A stretch of DNA of 64,000 nucleotides from the NCBI RefSeq assembly GCF_021341665.1, contig NZ_JAJTTH010000010.1, positions 62,001-126,000 on the forward strand. The letters run 5' to 3'. Of this stretch, positions 8,640 to 17,902 are shown one piece after another (within the stretch, counting starts at the first letter, position 1; every line of letters starts with the position of its first letter). The position numbers and the translations under genes are program-made. The stretch comes from Pseudomonas sp. Au-Pse12 (lineage in GTDB: Bacteria > Pseudomonadota > Gammaproteobacteria > Pseudomonadales > Pseudomonadaceae). The notes under the pieces were generated by a model that saw only the letters and a list, made by a program, of their open reading frames with translations, was not told the origin of the DNA and ran no database searches.

Positions 8640-10754
8640 ATGCCGTTTTTATCAGATCATCACGGGTGCCAGGGGTGGAAGGGCGAGATGGCCGAGCGCA
8701 TCCGTGCCTTCGACTGGAGCGGTACCAGCCTCGGGCCGTTGCAGCACTGGAGCCACAGCCTGCGCAGCACGGTGCAGTTGATGCTCGGCTCGCCCATGCC
8801 GATGGTGATGCTCTGGGGCCCCCTGGGCTACATGATCTACAACGATGCCTATGCCGAGTTCGCCGGGGGCCGCCATCCCTATCTGCTGGGGTGCGCGGTG
8901 GAGCTGGGCTGGCCGGAGGTCGCCGAGTTCAATCGCGGGGTGATGAACACCTGCCTCAGTGGCGGCACCTTGTCCTATCGCAGCAAGGAGCTGGTGCTGC
9001 TGCGCAACGGGGTGCCGGAAGATGTCTGGATGGACCTCTACTACAGCCCGGTGGCGGGGGACGACCAGGCCCCGGCCGGGGTCATCGCGATTGTCGTGGA
9101 AACCACCGCCCATGTGATTTCCGAGCGCCGCCGGCAAGCCGCCGAGGCCGCCTACCGGGCGGAGAACGAGCGGGTCCAGCTGGCACTGAACGCCGGGGCG
9201 CTGCTGGGCTCTTTCGTCTGGGACGTCCAGGCCAACGTGCTGTCCAGCGACGAGCGTTTTGCCCGGACCTTCTGCTACCCGCCAGACCAGCCCCTGGACA
9301 ACCTGCCGATCGACATCACCGAGAGTCGCATCCACCCCGACGACGTGTCGCGGATCAAGGAGCTGACTCACTACAGCGTGACCCAGGGCGGGCCCTACAA
9401 TGCTGAATACCGGGTGCGCCGGGAGGACGGCAGCTACACCTGGGTGCTGGCCAGCGGCCGCTGCGAATTCGATGACAGCGGCCAGGCGTTGCGTTTTCCC
9501 GGGGTGCTGATCGATATCCAGGAACGCAAGATCGCCGAGGAGGCCCTGCGCCAGCTGACCCGCAACCTGGAGCAGCGGGTGCTGGAGGAGGTCAATGCGC
9601 GGCTCAGCGCCGAGGAGCAATTGCGCCAGGTGCAGAAGTTGGAGGCCATTGGCGGCCTGACCGGGGGCGTGGCCCACGACTTCAACAACCTGTTGCAGGT
9701 GATCGCCGGCAACCTGCACCTGCTGGCCCGCCACGAAGCGGACAACGCCAATGTGCAGCGGCGCAGCGCCGCGGCCCTGGCGGCCGTCGAGCGCGGGGCC
9801 AAGCTCTCGAACCAGTTGCTGGCCTTTGCCCGGCGCCAGCCGCTGTCACCGGCCAACTACCACCCACGGCACCTGCACGAGGGGCTGGGCGAATTGCTGC
9901 AACGGGCCCTGGGGGAAACCATTCACCTCGAGGTGCAATTGCCCGCCGACCCCTGGTGCATCCATGTGGATCGCAACCAGTTGGAAAACGCCGTGCTCAA
10001 CCTGGCGATCAATGCCCGGGATGCCCTGGGCGGCGAGGGGCGGATTCTCATCAGTGCCGAGAACCAGGTGCTGGACCCGCGCTTCTGCGCCGGCAAGGGC
10101 ATCGGCGCCGGGCAATACCTGTGCCTGAGCGTGGCCGACAACGGCCCGGGCATGTCCGCCGACGTGCTCAAGCAGGCTTTCGAACCGTTTTTCACCACCA
10201 AGGTCGACGGCCATGGCACCGGCCTGGGGTTGAGCATGGTGTTCGGTTTCGTCAAGCAGAGTGGCGGCCATATCGAGATTCTCAGCAGCCCGGGGCAGGG
10301 CACCCGGGTGCAGATGTACTTCGCCCGCAGCGTTGCGCCGCAGCCGCCCGCAGCGGCCCCGGCCCAGGGCCCGCGCGCGGGTACTGGCGAGGCATGCATC
10401 CTGGTGGTGGAGGACAACGCCGAGGTGCGCAGCGCCGCAGTGGAAATGCTCGAACACGAGGGTTACCGGGTGCGCACCGCCGCCAGTGGTGATGCCGCCA
10501 TGCAACTGCTGCTGGAGGGGCTCAAGGTCGACCTGATCTTCACCGACGTGGTCATGCCCGGGCTGATCAAGAGCACCGACCTTGCCACCTGGGCCAAGAC
10601 CCAGGCGCCGCCGATCGCGGTGCTGTTCACCTCGGGGCATACCCGCGACATGATCTCGCGCAACCACCAGCTCAACCCCGACACCCACTTGCTGAGCAAG
10701 CCCTACGGGCCCGCGGACCTGAGCGCCATGGTGCGTTCGGTGCTGGGGGCTTGA
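8640..10754 (+). CDS. PAS-containing hybrid sensor histidine kinase (soluble)
   Basis: A 704-residue hybrid kinase without a signal peptide or transmembrane helix, so probably cytoplasmic. An N-terminal PAS-like domain (about 25-155, starting FDWSGTSLGPLQHW) is followed by a second PAS with PAC (about 180-300), a coiled coil (300-335), a HisKA domain with H346 in GGVAHDFNNLLQ, and an HATPase domain (DNGPGMS, HGTGLGLSMV). A C-terminal receiver (about 588-704) has Asp636 in FTDVVMPG. The stimulus is unknown; the PAS domains would be the sensors. No response-regulator gene is adjacent. The ATG at 8640 gives a protein beginning directly before the first PAS. Confidence 0.88.
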   Translation: MPFLSDHHGCQGWKGEMAERIRAFDWSGTSLGPLQHWSHSLRSTVQLMLGSPMPMVMLWGPLGYMIYNDAYAEFAGGRHPYLLGCAVELGWPEVAEFNRGVMNTCLSGGTLSYRSKELVLLRNGVPEDVWMDLYYSPVAGDDQAPAGVIAIVVETTAHVISERRRQAAEAAYRAENERVQLALNAGALLGSFVWDVQANVLSSDERFARTFCYPPDQPLDNLPIDITESRIHPDDVSRIKELTHYSVTQGGPYNAEYRVRREDGSYTWVLASGRCEFDDSGQALRFPGVLIDIQERKIAEEALRQLTRNLEQRVLEEVNARLSAEEQLRQVQKLEAIGGLTGGVAHDFNNLLQVIAGNLHLLARHEADNANVQRRSAAALAAVERGAKLSNQLLAFARRQPLSPANYHPRHLHEGLGELLQRALGETIHLEVQLPADPWCIHVDRNQLENAVLNLAINARDALGGEGRILISAENQVLDPRFCAGKGIGAGQYLCLSVADNGPGMSADVLKQAFEPFFTTKVDGHGTGLGLSMVFGFVKQSGGHIEILSSPGQGTRVQMYFARSVAPQPPAAAPAQGPRAGTGEACILVVEDNAEVRSAAVEMLEHEGYRVRTAASGDAAMQLLLEGLKVDLIFTDVVMPGLIKSTDLATWAKTQAPPIAVLFTSGHTRDMISRNHQLNPDTHLLSKPYGPADLSAMVRSVLGA

Positions 10755-11335
10755 GCGAGCTGCAACCCCCGTGTGACGCCGCGCATGAAACTCCCCCGTG
10801 GTTGACGTCAAACGGGCGTCACACTTCTACGCTGCATGAAATTGAATGAACATTTACGATTTTCCTGCTGACCAATGACAGGGGCATCGACCGCCTGATC
10901 CCACAACAACCCACGTCGTCTTGCGCGGTTTTTCTCTCAACCTCTTTCTGGATGCTCCGCCGTGATCTCCACCGGCGGCCGGCGAACAGGTGGCCGCCAG
11001 TGAGGAGCAGAACCCTCTGATAAGCGCGTCGATCCTGCAAGCGGGCTTGCCGTGCCCGCTCAAGTGCATGGCCTTGTCTTGTGGCGAGGGAGCTTGCTCC
11101 CGCTGGGGTGCGCAGCGCCCCCGTCTACGGCCCGTGATTGTTTTCAGACATAGCGCGCCAGCAGGCTCTGCGCTTGCTGCGCACCGGAGCGCCGGCCGAG
11201 CGAACGGGAGCAAGCGCCCTCGCCACATGTTCCGTTCGCCCGTTCCAGTGTCCTGCATGGGGCTTGCCTTGGCCCTCGGACCTTGTGTGATGATCGCGCT
11301 TCGACAGTTCGCGGTTCTCGACATAAGGCTGGTTC
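10755..11335. other. 581-bp intergenic region
   Basis: No convincing gene was found. It contains an inverted repeat close to the kinase stop (GTGTGACGCC 10771-10780 against its complement at 10815-10824) enclosing the palindrome TTGACGTCAA (10802-10811), and a REPIN at 11081-11225. A reading frame from 10848 opens MNIYDFPADQ and stops at once, so it may be the relic of a short gene or chance. Minus-strand frames here run through the REPIN and have no protein-like pattern. Confidence 0.6.
11081..11225. repeat. REPIN (inverted pair of REP elements)
   Basis: A REP sequence gtggcgagggagcttgctcc (11081-11121 with its tail) is followed by an inverted, slightly diverged partner at 11186-11225. This is the arrangement of a mobile REP doublet spread by RAYT transposases elsewhere in Pseudomonas genomes. 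A single REP of the same family is present at 14453-14493. Confidence 0.85.
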
Positions 11336-14002
11336 ATGACTTCTTCGCGTAGCCCATCCGATGCTTCCCCGGCGAGCCCTTCGTCCTTTCCAACCAGCGG
11401 TTTTGTCCGGGTGCGTGGCGCCCGCGAGCACAACCTGAAGAATGTCGACGTGGACATCCCGCGCGATGCGCTGGTGGTGTTCAGCGGGGTGTCGGGCTCG
11501 GGCAAGTCGTCCCTGGCGTTCTCCACCCTGTATGCCGAGGCCCAGCGGCGCTATTTCGAATCGGTGGCGCCCTATGCCCGGCGCCTGATCGATCAGGTCG
11601 GGGTGCCGGATGTCGACCGCATCGACGGCCTGCCACCGGCAGTGGCCCTGCAACAGCAGCGTGGCACCCCCAGCACACGTTCGTCGGTGGGCAGCGTGAC
11701 CACCTTGTCGAGCCTGGTGCGCATGCTCTATTCCCGGGCCGGCAGCTACCCGCCGGGGCAGCCGATGCTGTATGCCGAGGACTTTTCACCGAACACGCCC
11801 CAGGGCGCCTGCCCGCAGTGCCACGGCCTGGGCCGGGTGTATGAGGTCGATGAAGCGAGCATGGTGCCCGACCCTTCGCTGAGCATCCGCCAACGCGCCG
11901 TGGCCGCCTGGCCCCTGGCCTGGCAGGGGCAGAACCTGCGCGACATCCTGGTGACCCTGGGCTACGACGTCGACATCCCCTGGCGCCAGTTGCCGAAAAA
12001 ACAGCGCGACTGGATTCTCTTCACCGAGGAAACCCCCACGGTGCCGGTGTACGCCGGGCTGACCCCGGAACAGACCCGCGAGGCCCTCAAGCGCAAGCAG
12101 GAGCCCAGCTACATGGGCACCTTCAGCGGCGCCCGGCGCTATGTGCTGCACACCTTCACCCACACCCAGAGCGCGCTGATGAAAAAGCGCGTGTCGCAGT
12201 TCATGCGTGGCAGCCTGTGCCCACTGTGCGAGGGCAAGCGGCTCAAGCGCGAGGCCCTGGCGGTGACCTTTGCCGGGCTGGATATCGGCGAGCTGGCGCG
12301 CTTGCCGTTGCTGCAACTGGCCGAGGTGCTGCGGCCGGTGGCCGCCGCGGCTTACCTGGAACAGGCGGCCGTCGATGCCCCGGTGCTGAGCCATGCGCAG
12401 ACCCGCGCCGCACGCCAGCAGCGGCATGCCCAGGGCGCCCCGGAGCATCGCGGCGCGCCGGATGTGCGGCACACACCGAACCTGTCCCTGGAAAAACGCC
12501 TGGCCGCGCAGCGCATCGCCCAGGACCTGCTGGAACGGGTCGGCACCCTGACCGATCTGGGGCTGGGCTACCTGGCCCTGGAGCGCAGCACGCCGAGCCT
12601 GTCCAGCGGCGAGTTGCAACGCCTGCGCCTGGCGACCCAGCTGGGCTCGCAGCTGTTCGGGGTGATCTACGTGCTGGACGAACCCTCGGCGGGCCTGCAC
12701 CCGGCGGATGCCGAGGCCCTGTTCGACGCCTTGCAGCGGCTCAAGGCCGCCGGTAATTCACTGTTTGTGGTGGAGCACGATGTGCAGACCATGCGCCGCG
12801 CCGACTGGCTGGTGGACGTCGGCCCGGCCGCCGGGGAGCGCGGTGGCCAGGTGCTGTACAGCGGGCCGCCAGCGGGGTTGGCCGGGGTGCCGCAGTCGCA
12901 GACCCGGGCCTACCTGTTCCCCGACCAGCCCCCGGCCCGGCGTACCCCGCGTTCGCCCCAGGGCTGGCTGCGCCTGGCCGGCATCCGCCGCAACAACCTC
13001 AAGGACCTGGACGCCGCGTTTCCCCTGGGCTGCTTCACTGCGGTGACCGGGGTTTCCGGCTCTGGCAAGTCGAGCCTGGTGAGCCAGGCCCTGCTGGAGC
13101 TGGTGGGCGCGCACCTGGGCCAGGCGGCGGGCCGTGACGAAGCCGTGGAGTTGGACCTGGAAGACGACGCGCCGCAGAGCAGTGGCGGTCGGGTCGTGGC
13201 CGGCATGGAGCAGATCAAGCGCCTGGTGCAGGTGGACCAGAAACCCATCGGTCGCACCCCGCGTTCCAACCTGGCGACCTACACCGGGCTGTTCGATCAG
13301 GTGCGCAAGCTGTTCGCCGCCACCCCCCAGGCCCGGGAGCTTGGCTTCGATGCCGGGCAGTTTTCCTTCAACGTGGCCAAGGGCCGTTGCCCGGCCTGCG
13401 AGGGCGAGGGGTTTGTCAGTGTCGAGCTGCTGTTCATGCCCAGCGTGTTCGCCCCGTGCCCGACCTGCCATGGCGCGCGCTACAACCCCCTGACCCTGGC
13501 CGTGACCTGGCAGGGCCTGAACATCGCCCAGGTGCTGCAATTGAGTGTCGAGCAGGCCTTGCCGGTGTTCGCCGAGCACGCGGGCATCCGCCGCGCCCTG
13601 CAAGTGCTGCATGACATCGGCCTGGATTACCTGCGCCTGGGCCAGCCGGCCACCGAGCTGTCCGGCGGCGAAGCGCAGCGCATCAAGCTGGCCACCGAGC
13701 TGCAACGCAATGCCCGGGGCGCCACCCTGTACGTGCTGGACGAGCCCACCACCGGCCTGCATCCACGGGATGTCGAACGCTTGCTGGAACAGTTGGACAG
13801 GCTGGTGGCGGCGGGGCACAGCGTGGTGGTGGTCGAGCATGACATGCGCGTGGTGGCCCAGGCCGACTGGGTCATGGACATCGGCCCGGGCGCGGGCGAC
13901 CAGGGCGGCACCCTGGTGGCCTGTGGCACGCCGGAGCACGTGGCCCGGCAGCGCAACAGCCGTACCGCCGCGTTTCTGGCCCAGGCCCTGAGCGGAAATT
14001 GA
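11336..14002 (+). CDS. UvrA-like ABC ATPase (class II UvrA paralog)
   Basis: An 888-residue paralog of excinuclease subunit UvrA. It has two Walker A motifs (GVSGSGKSSL in both halves), two ABC signature regions (LSSGELQR, LSGGEAQR) and Cys-rich zinc modules (CPQCHG, CPLCEGK, CPACEGEG with CPTCHG). It is roughly 50 residues shorter than typical UvrA, and the segment between the first Walker A and first zinc module is compact, suggesting loss of the UvrB-binding insertion as in UvrA2 proteins. Such paralogs are linked to DNA damage tolerance and, in some producers, resistance to DNA-binding drugs. The cellular uvrA is expected elsewhere. Role in repair is inferred. Confidence 0.88.
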   Translation: MTSSRSPSDASPASPSSFPTSGFVRVRGAREHNLKNVDVDIPRDALVVFSGVSGSGKSSLAFSTLYAEAQRRYFESVAPYARRLIDQVGVPDVDRIDGLPPAVALQQQRGTPSTRSSVGSVTTLSSLVRMLYSRAGSYPPGQPMLYAEDFSPNTPQGACPQCHGLGRVYEVDEASMVPDPSLSIRQRAVAAWPLAWQGQNLRDILVTLGYDVDIPWRQLPKKQRDWILFTEETPTVPVYAGLTPEQTREALKRKQEPSYMGTFSGARRYVLHTFTHTQSALMKKRVSQFMRGSLCPLCEGKRLKREALAVTFAGLDIGELARLPLLQLAEVLRPVAAAAYLEQAAVDAPVLSHAQTRAARQQRHAQGAPEHRGAPDVRHTPNLSLEKRLAAQRIAQDLLERVGTLTDLGLGYLALERSTPSLSSGELQRLRLATQLGSQLFGVIYVLDEPSAGLHPADAEALFDALQRLKAAGNSLFVVEHDVQTMRRADWLVDVGPAAGERGGQVLYSGPPAGLAGVPQSQTRAYLFPDQPPARRTPRSPQGWLRLAGIRRNNLKDLDAAFPLGCFTAVTGVSGSGKSSLVSQALLELVGAHLGQAAGRDEAVELDLEDDAPQSSGGRVVAGMEQIKRLVQVDQKPIGRTPRSNLATYTGLFDQVRKLFAATPQARELGFDAGQFSFNVAKGRCPACEGEGFVSVELLFMPSVFAPCPTCHGARYNPLTLAVTWQGLNIAQVLQLSVEQALPVFAEHAGIRRALQVLHDIGLDYLRLGQPATELSGGEAQRIKLATELQRNARGATLYVLDEPTTGLHPRDVERLLEQLDRLVAAGHSVVVVEHDMRVVAQADWVMDIGPGAGDQGGTLVACGTPEHVARQRNSRTAAFLAQALSGN

Positions 14003-14137
14003 TCCAGGGCAGGGGCGGGCGACGAACGGTTACCGCTGGTCTGATTGGCGGTCGACAGACCCGGGGGGCGAAGGCCATTCTGAGCATCGGCAGGGGCGTA
14101 ACCGCGTCCTTGCTGCCATCAACCACGGAGGTGTTCC

Positions 14138-14371
14138 ATGCCGGTGACCCACGACCTTTACCAGGACCTGAGCTGCAGTAAAGAAGACATTCAACAGCGC
14201 CGGGCCAGTGACCCGCACCTGAATGCGCTGTTCGACAAATACAGCCTCGTCGACGACCAGGTGCTCAAGGCCGAAGCTGCCGCCGCCGCAGACGACGAGT
14301 TGAAGAAACTCAAGGAAAAGCGCCTGCTGATCAAGGATGAAATCTCCGAGAAGCTCACCGCCCGCTCCTGA
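14138..14371 (+). CDS. YdcH-family (DUF465) small coiled-coil protein
   Basis: A 77-residue hydrophilic helical protein. The pattern DPHLNALFDKYSLVDDQVLKAE followed by LKKLKEKRLLIKDEI matches the DUF465/YdcH family of short antiparallel coiled coils. It has a strong ribosome site (cggaggtgttcc) before the ATG. It stands alone between the UvrA-like gene and a REP element. Function is not established in this family. Confidence 0.88.
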   Translation: MPVTHDLYQDLSCSKEDIQQRRASDPHLNALFDKYSLVDDQVLKAEAAAAADDELKKLKEKRLLIKDEISEKLTARS

Positions 14372-14452
14372 CCTCCCCTGTGACAACGGCCCCTCGCCGT
14401 AGCCAGGACAGTTCGCTGTGCCAAGGAAGCGGGTTGTGGCGACTGAGCTTGC

Positions 14453-14493
14453 TGTGGCGAGGGAGCTTGCTCCCGCTGGGCGGCGCAGCCGCC
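14453..14493 (+). repeat. REP element
   Basis: Single copy of the gtggcgagggagcttgctcc REP family, preceded by a partial copy (gttgtggcgactgagcttgct, 14434-14454). It is the same family as the REPIN at 11081. Confidence 0.8.
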
Positions 14494-14518
14494 CTAACCC
14501 CCGCCAGTAACCCCATCC

Positions 14519-15622
14519 TCAAGGCGCCAGCGCCTCCTTCAGCGACAGCCGCGCCATGTGCCTGGCCGTCAGCGACCCCAGGTACAAGGCATCGCCATAT
14601 TCGCGCACCGTGGTAATCGGCGAGTAGTTGCCGCTGCTGGCGTCCTGCAGGTTGGCGATCACCCGGCCCTGGGTATCCAGGCCCAGCACAAAACCGCGCT
14701 TCTCCACCGGCTTGGGCAATACCGTCATCGCCCGCACCAGCATCTTGCGGACCAAGGGGTAGGGCGCCGTGCCGTCGAGCAACGGGTTGCGCGGCGCATA
14801 CAGGGCCACCCAGAAACGCTCGGCGCCATTGAAGCTCAAGTTGTCCGGCAGCCCCGGCAGATTGTCGATGAACAGGTCATGGCTGCCGGCCTTGTCGCCC
14901 TTGAGCCAGTAGCGGCTGATGCGGTAGGCGCCGGTTTCATTGACCAGCACATAGGCCTCGTCCGGCCCCAGGGCAATGCCGTTGGCGAACTCCAGGCGCT
15001 CCAGCAGGACCTCGGTCTTGCCGCTCTGGAAGTCGTAGCGCAGCAGGCGGCCATCGGCGCCGTGCTCGATCACCGCTTCGCCGTCATGGCCGTAGCCCCA
15101 GCGGCTGCTGGCGTCGCTGAAGTAGGCGTAGTGGCCGGCGGCGTCCACCGCCACATCGTCGGTAAAACCGAATGCCAGGCCATTGGCCGCGGTGCTCAGG
15201 GTCTGCAACTGGCCCTGGCTGTCCAGGGCCAGCAGGCCCTTGATGGCGTCGGCGATGATCAGGCGCCCGTCCGGGTGCCGGGCCAGCCCCAGGGGCCGGC
15301 CGCCGGTATTGACCAGCACCTTGAGGCTGCTGCCGTCGAGGCGGGTCTGGATCACCCGGCCGTCATGCAGGCCGCTGATCAGTTGGTCCTGTTCCAGGAT
15401 CAGGGCTTCGGGGCCGTCGATATCCCGGGCACCCACCGGTTGCAGCGCCTTGAGTTTCTGGTTCTCGGCGAACGCGCCCTGGCTCAGGGACGGTGCCGGC
15501 GCCGGGTGCCAGGCCACCGGCTGGACCCGGGTCGGCATCAGCAGCAGGAAGGCCAGGATGGCCAGCAGCACCAGCAGGACAATCCGCGTGGCGCTGAAAC
15601 GTCGAGGGGCAATCTGATTCAT
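14519..15622 (-). CDS. Strictosidine-synthase/SMP-30-like beta-propeller protein
   Basis: A 367-residue six-bladed beta-propeller of the SMP-30/gluconolactonase/strictosidine-synthase-like superfamily. An N-terminal membrane anchor (IVLLVLLAILAFLLL, about residues 14-28) would place the propeller in the periplasm. Blade motifs include GRPLGLARHPDGRLIIADA, GFTDDVAVDAAGHYAYFSD and RLEFANGIALGPDEAYVLV. The ATG at 15622 has aggag 8 bases upstream. It lies 25 bases downstream of the fatty acid hydroxylase/SRPBCC gene and is probably co-transcribed with it. Family members include lactonases and esterases; the substrate here is unknown. Confidence 0.82.
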   Translation of the reverse strand: MNQIAPRRFSATRIVLLVLLAILAFLLLMPTRVQPVAWHPAPAPSLSQGAFAENQKLKALQPVGARDIDGPEALILEQDQLISGLHDGRVIQTRLDGSSLKVLVNTGGRPLGLARHPDGRLIIADAIKGLLALDSQGQLQTLSTAANGLAFGFTDDVAVDAAGHYAYFSDASSRWGYGHDGEAVIEHGADGRLLRYDFQSGKTEVLLERLEFANGIALGPDEAYVLVNETGAYRISRYWLKGDKAGSHDLFIDNLPGLPDNLSFNGAERFWVALYAPRNPLLDGTAPYPLVRKMLVRAMTVLPKPVEKRGFVLGLDTQGRVIANLQDASSGNYSPITTVREYGDALYLGSLTARHMARLSLKEALAP

Positions 15623-15647
15623 GCAATGACTCCTGTCAGGGTCGGCT

Positions 15648-16823
15648 TCAGGACGAACGGGGGGCCGCATCGGCGGCGTGCAGCGGGATGGCTTGCTGGG
15701 CCATTTTGCACAATGCCAGCAAGGACGCGGCAGATTCCCGTTCTATCCGTCGCTTGAATAGCAGCTGATTGCCCAGGCGCATCAGGCGGTTGTCAAAGCG
15801 ATATTCCAGGGTCCGCACAAAGCGCGTGCGCGCGGCCCCGAGCGGCTGGCACTCATAGCTCAGCTGCAAGTGCAGGCCATGCTCGCCCCGGGCGCTGGCG
15901 CGCCAGCGATGCCCCGGCAGGTACTCCTCGACCCGCCAGCGCAGGTGACCGCTGCGCCCGCCGGCATGGATGTCTTCCTCGAAACCCTGCCCGGCGAACA
16001 GCGGCCCATCGTCGCCCAGCACCTGCAACGAGGACGGATGCCATTGCGGCCAGCAGCGTGGACTGGCGGCATAGGCCAGGGTGGCCGCGGCGCTGCGAGG
16101 GATATCGACCTGATGCTGCATGCGGGTCATGGACCTGGTCGGGTCGAAGGCGGCCGCCGCGAGCGATGATTCTTCGGGTTGCCAGTACAAGGTGCCGAAC
16201 AGCCAGTCCATCAGCGGCAGGACAATGTTGAAATTGCGCTCCTGCATCAGCTCGCGGCGGTGATGCAGCTCGTGCAGGCGGCGCATCTGCCGCACCCAGG
16301 GCAAGCGCGCCAGGGGGTGGTCGGCGGGCAAGTGCTCGCAGGCATGGAAGGCTTCATAGGCCAGGTAGCCGATCAGGGTGCAACTGGCGAACAGCGCCGC
16401 CACGTTGCCGTTCCACAGGCGCAGCAACGCCCACAGCGGCAGGGCGAAGAGCAGGCTGTGAACCACGATCAGCCAGGCCGGAAACAGGATCACCCGCCAG
16501 TCCCGGTAGCCTTCGTAGGCCATCAGCCCGGGGGCGAAGAAACTGTGGTGGTCGCCGGTATGGCGGGCATAGAACAGCCGCGCGAAGCGGCGCTTGTGAT
16601 GCCCCAGCCAGCGGTGCACCACGTAGATGCACAGGTTGAAGAACAGCAGCGCCAGCGGCACCGCCAGCCATTCCAGAGGCTGCACCTGGCGCAGGGTGCT
16701 GCACAGCAGGGCGATGCACAGCAAGCCATAGGCCAGGACAAAACCGCCGTGCAGCCAGGGGTTGTAACGCGGATTGACCGCGGCTCGGTAGTGCTCGCGA
16801 AAGTGTTCGATGGTGTCTCGCAC
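15648..16823 (-). CDS. Fatty acid hydroxylase/sterol desaturase fused to an SRPBCC domain
   Basis: A 391-residue two-domain protein. The N-terminal half (about 1-225) is a membrane di-iron hydroxylase of the sterol-desaturase type, with several hydrophobic spans and the His clusters HRWLGHH, HTGDHHSF and HELHHRRE. The C-terminal half (about 232-385) begins MTRMQHQVDIPRSAAATLAY and shows the strand pattern of a START/SRPBCC lipid-binding domain (WRVEEYLPGHRWRASARG, FVRTLEYRFDNRLMRLGN). The start is GTG with aggaa upstream. It is followed closely by a beta-propeller gene. A lipid-modifying role is likely; the substrate is unknown and the fusion is uncommon to my knowledge. Confidence 0.83.
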   Translation of the reverse strand: MRDTIEHFREHYRAAVNPRYNPWLHGGFVLAYGLLCIALLCSTLRQVQPLEWLAVPLALLFFNLCIYVVHRWLGHHKRRFARLFYARHTGDHHSFFAPGLMAYEGYRDWRVILFPAWLIVVHSLLFALPLWALLRLWNGNVAALFASCTLIGYLAYEAFHACEHLPADHPLARLPWVRQMRRLHELHHRRELMQERNFNIVLPLMDWLFGTLYWQPEESSLAAAAFDPTRSMTRMQHQVDIPRSAAATLAYAASPRCWPQWHPSSLQVLGDDGPLFAGQGFEEDIHAGGRSGHLRWRVEEYLPGHRWRASARGEHGLHLQLSYECQPLGAARTRFVRTLEYRFDNRLMRLGNQLLFKRRIERESAASLLALCKMAQQAIPLHAADAAPRSS

Positions 16824-16977
16824 GACGCTGTTCCTGTTGTTGTTTTTGTCGGCTGCAGCGTAGCCGTCGTCCCTTTATCCAGCCAATGGGCAGGGGGCTA
16901 TGGGCAAAAACTCATGAGGCAAGAAGACCGATAGCCGTGCACAATCGCGCCTTTTTACGCTTGCAAGGGCCTGCGCC

Positions 16978-17451
16978 ATGACTGAGGTTCGTTACCCGCG
17001 CTTCAAGGTGTTGATGATTTTTATCCTGTGTCCCCTGGTGCCGGGTTTTGTCGCCGGGCTGATCAATAGCGTGCTGATGGTGGCGCACATAGCGACTCAT
17101 CCGCGGCTGATCGGCGAGGTGCATGGCGCCGAGATCCTGCTGATGCCGTTGCTGACGCCGCTGGTGGCGGTCCTGGTGTTTTTCCTGCCGTTGCTCGGGC
17201 TGGCGTTGGGAGTGTCCCTGCTCAAGGTCAGGCGCTCGGCGCGCAGCTGCAATGCCCTGGCGCTGCTCGGCGCTGTGCTCGCCACCGGCTGGGTATCGCT
17301 GTTTATCCGTGAGGTGGTCACGCACAGCGAAAGGGCCCGCTATGACGACTACTGGCTGGGGTTGTTCCTGGTGTTCCTGGCCGCGCTCGTCACCTGCTGG
17401 TCGACGGCGCGGCTGTTTCTGCCGCAGCGCCTCCAGGAGCCACGTTCATGA
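16978..17451 (+). CDS. Small polytopic membrane protein, unknown function
   Basis: A 157-residue protein with about four hydrophobic segments (VLMIFILCPLVPGFVAGLI; ILLMPLLTPLVAVLVFFLPLL; CNALALLGAVLATGWVSLF; LGLFLVFLAALVTCW) and basic loops between them, so it is an inner-membrane protein. It diverges from the fatty acid hydroxylase gene with about 150 bp between them. No family is recognised. The gene ends 82 bases before the DUF3969-like gene. Confidence 0.72.
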   Translation: MTEVRYPRFKVLMIFILCPLVPGFVAGLINSVLMVAHIATHPRLIGEVHGAEILLMPLLTPLVAVLVFFLPLLGLALGVSLLKVRRSARSCNALALLGAVLATGWVSLFIREVVTHSERARYDDYWLGLFLVFLAALVTCWSTARLFLPQRLQEPRS

Positions 17452-17533
17452 GCCTGGCCGGGCAAGGTCGGTTCCGGCGTGCCAGTGCCAAGGTGGGTCA
17501 ATGGAATGTCTTTTTTCAATGGAGTGATAACCG

Positions 17534-17902
17534 ATGAAGAACCTGTCGTTGATCGTGGAAGCGCTGGGGCAGGAACAGGCCACCCGGCTGGTCTGTACGC
17601 TGGCGATTGGCTTGTTGACGGCGTTTCGCCGCGAGTCCATCACCCTGGATGAGGCCGAGTGGATCCTGTTCCGGCCGGCGACCGCGCACACGCTGCAGCT
17701 CAAGGGGCTGTCGCCCGAGCTGTGCAGCCTGATCATGGAAGGCTGCGAACTGGAGGACACGCAGAGCCTGTGGCCAGAACGCCTGGACGCCACTGCGCAG
17801 GGCTTGATCGAGCGCTTTGCCGCGATCCTGCAAAGCGATCCGGGCTATGCCCAGAGGGCCAACGAAAAACTTCAGCGGGAACGTCTGTACCGCATCCGTT
17901 AG
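17534..17902 (+). CDS. DUF3969-like protein
   Basis: A 122-residue cytoplasmic protein. The arrangement LAIGLLTAFRRESITLDEAEWILFRPAT followed by LCSLIMEGCELEDTQSLWPERL resembles the DUF3969 family of uncharacterised bacterial proteins. A ggagtgataa ribosome site precedes the ATG at 17534. There is no informative context; it is the last gene before the fimbrial island. Function unknown. Confidence 0.65.
   Translation: MKNLSLIVEALGQEQATRLVCTLAIGLLTAFRRESITLDEAEWILFRPATAHTLQLKGLSPELCSLIMEGCELEDTQSLWPERLDATAQGLIERFAAILQSDPGYAQRANEKLQRERLYRIR

Noticed and set aside
10854..11324. 156-codon minus-strand open frame after the hybrid kinase
   Set aside because: It reads through the REPIN and intergenic palindromes and shows no protein-like pattern or ribosome site.
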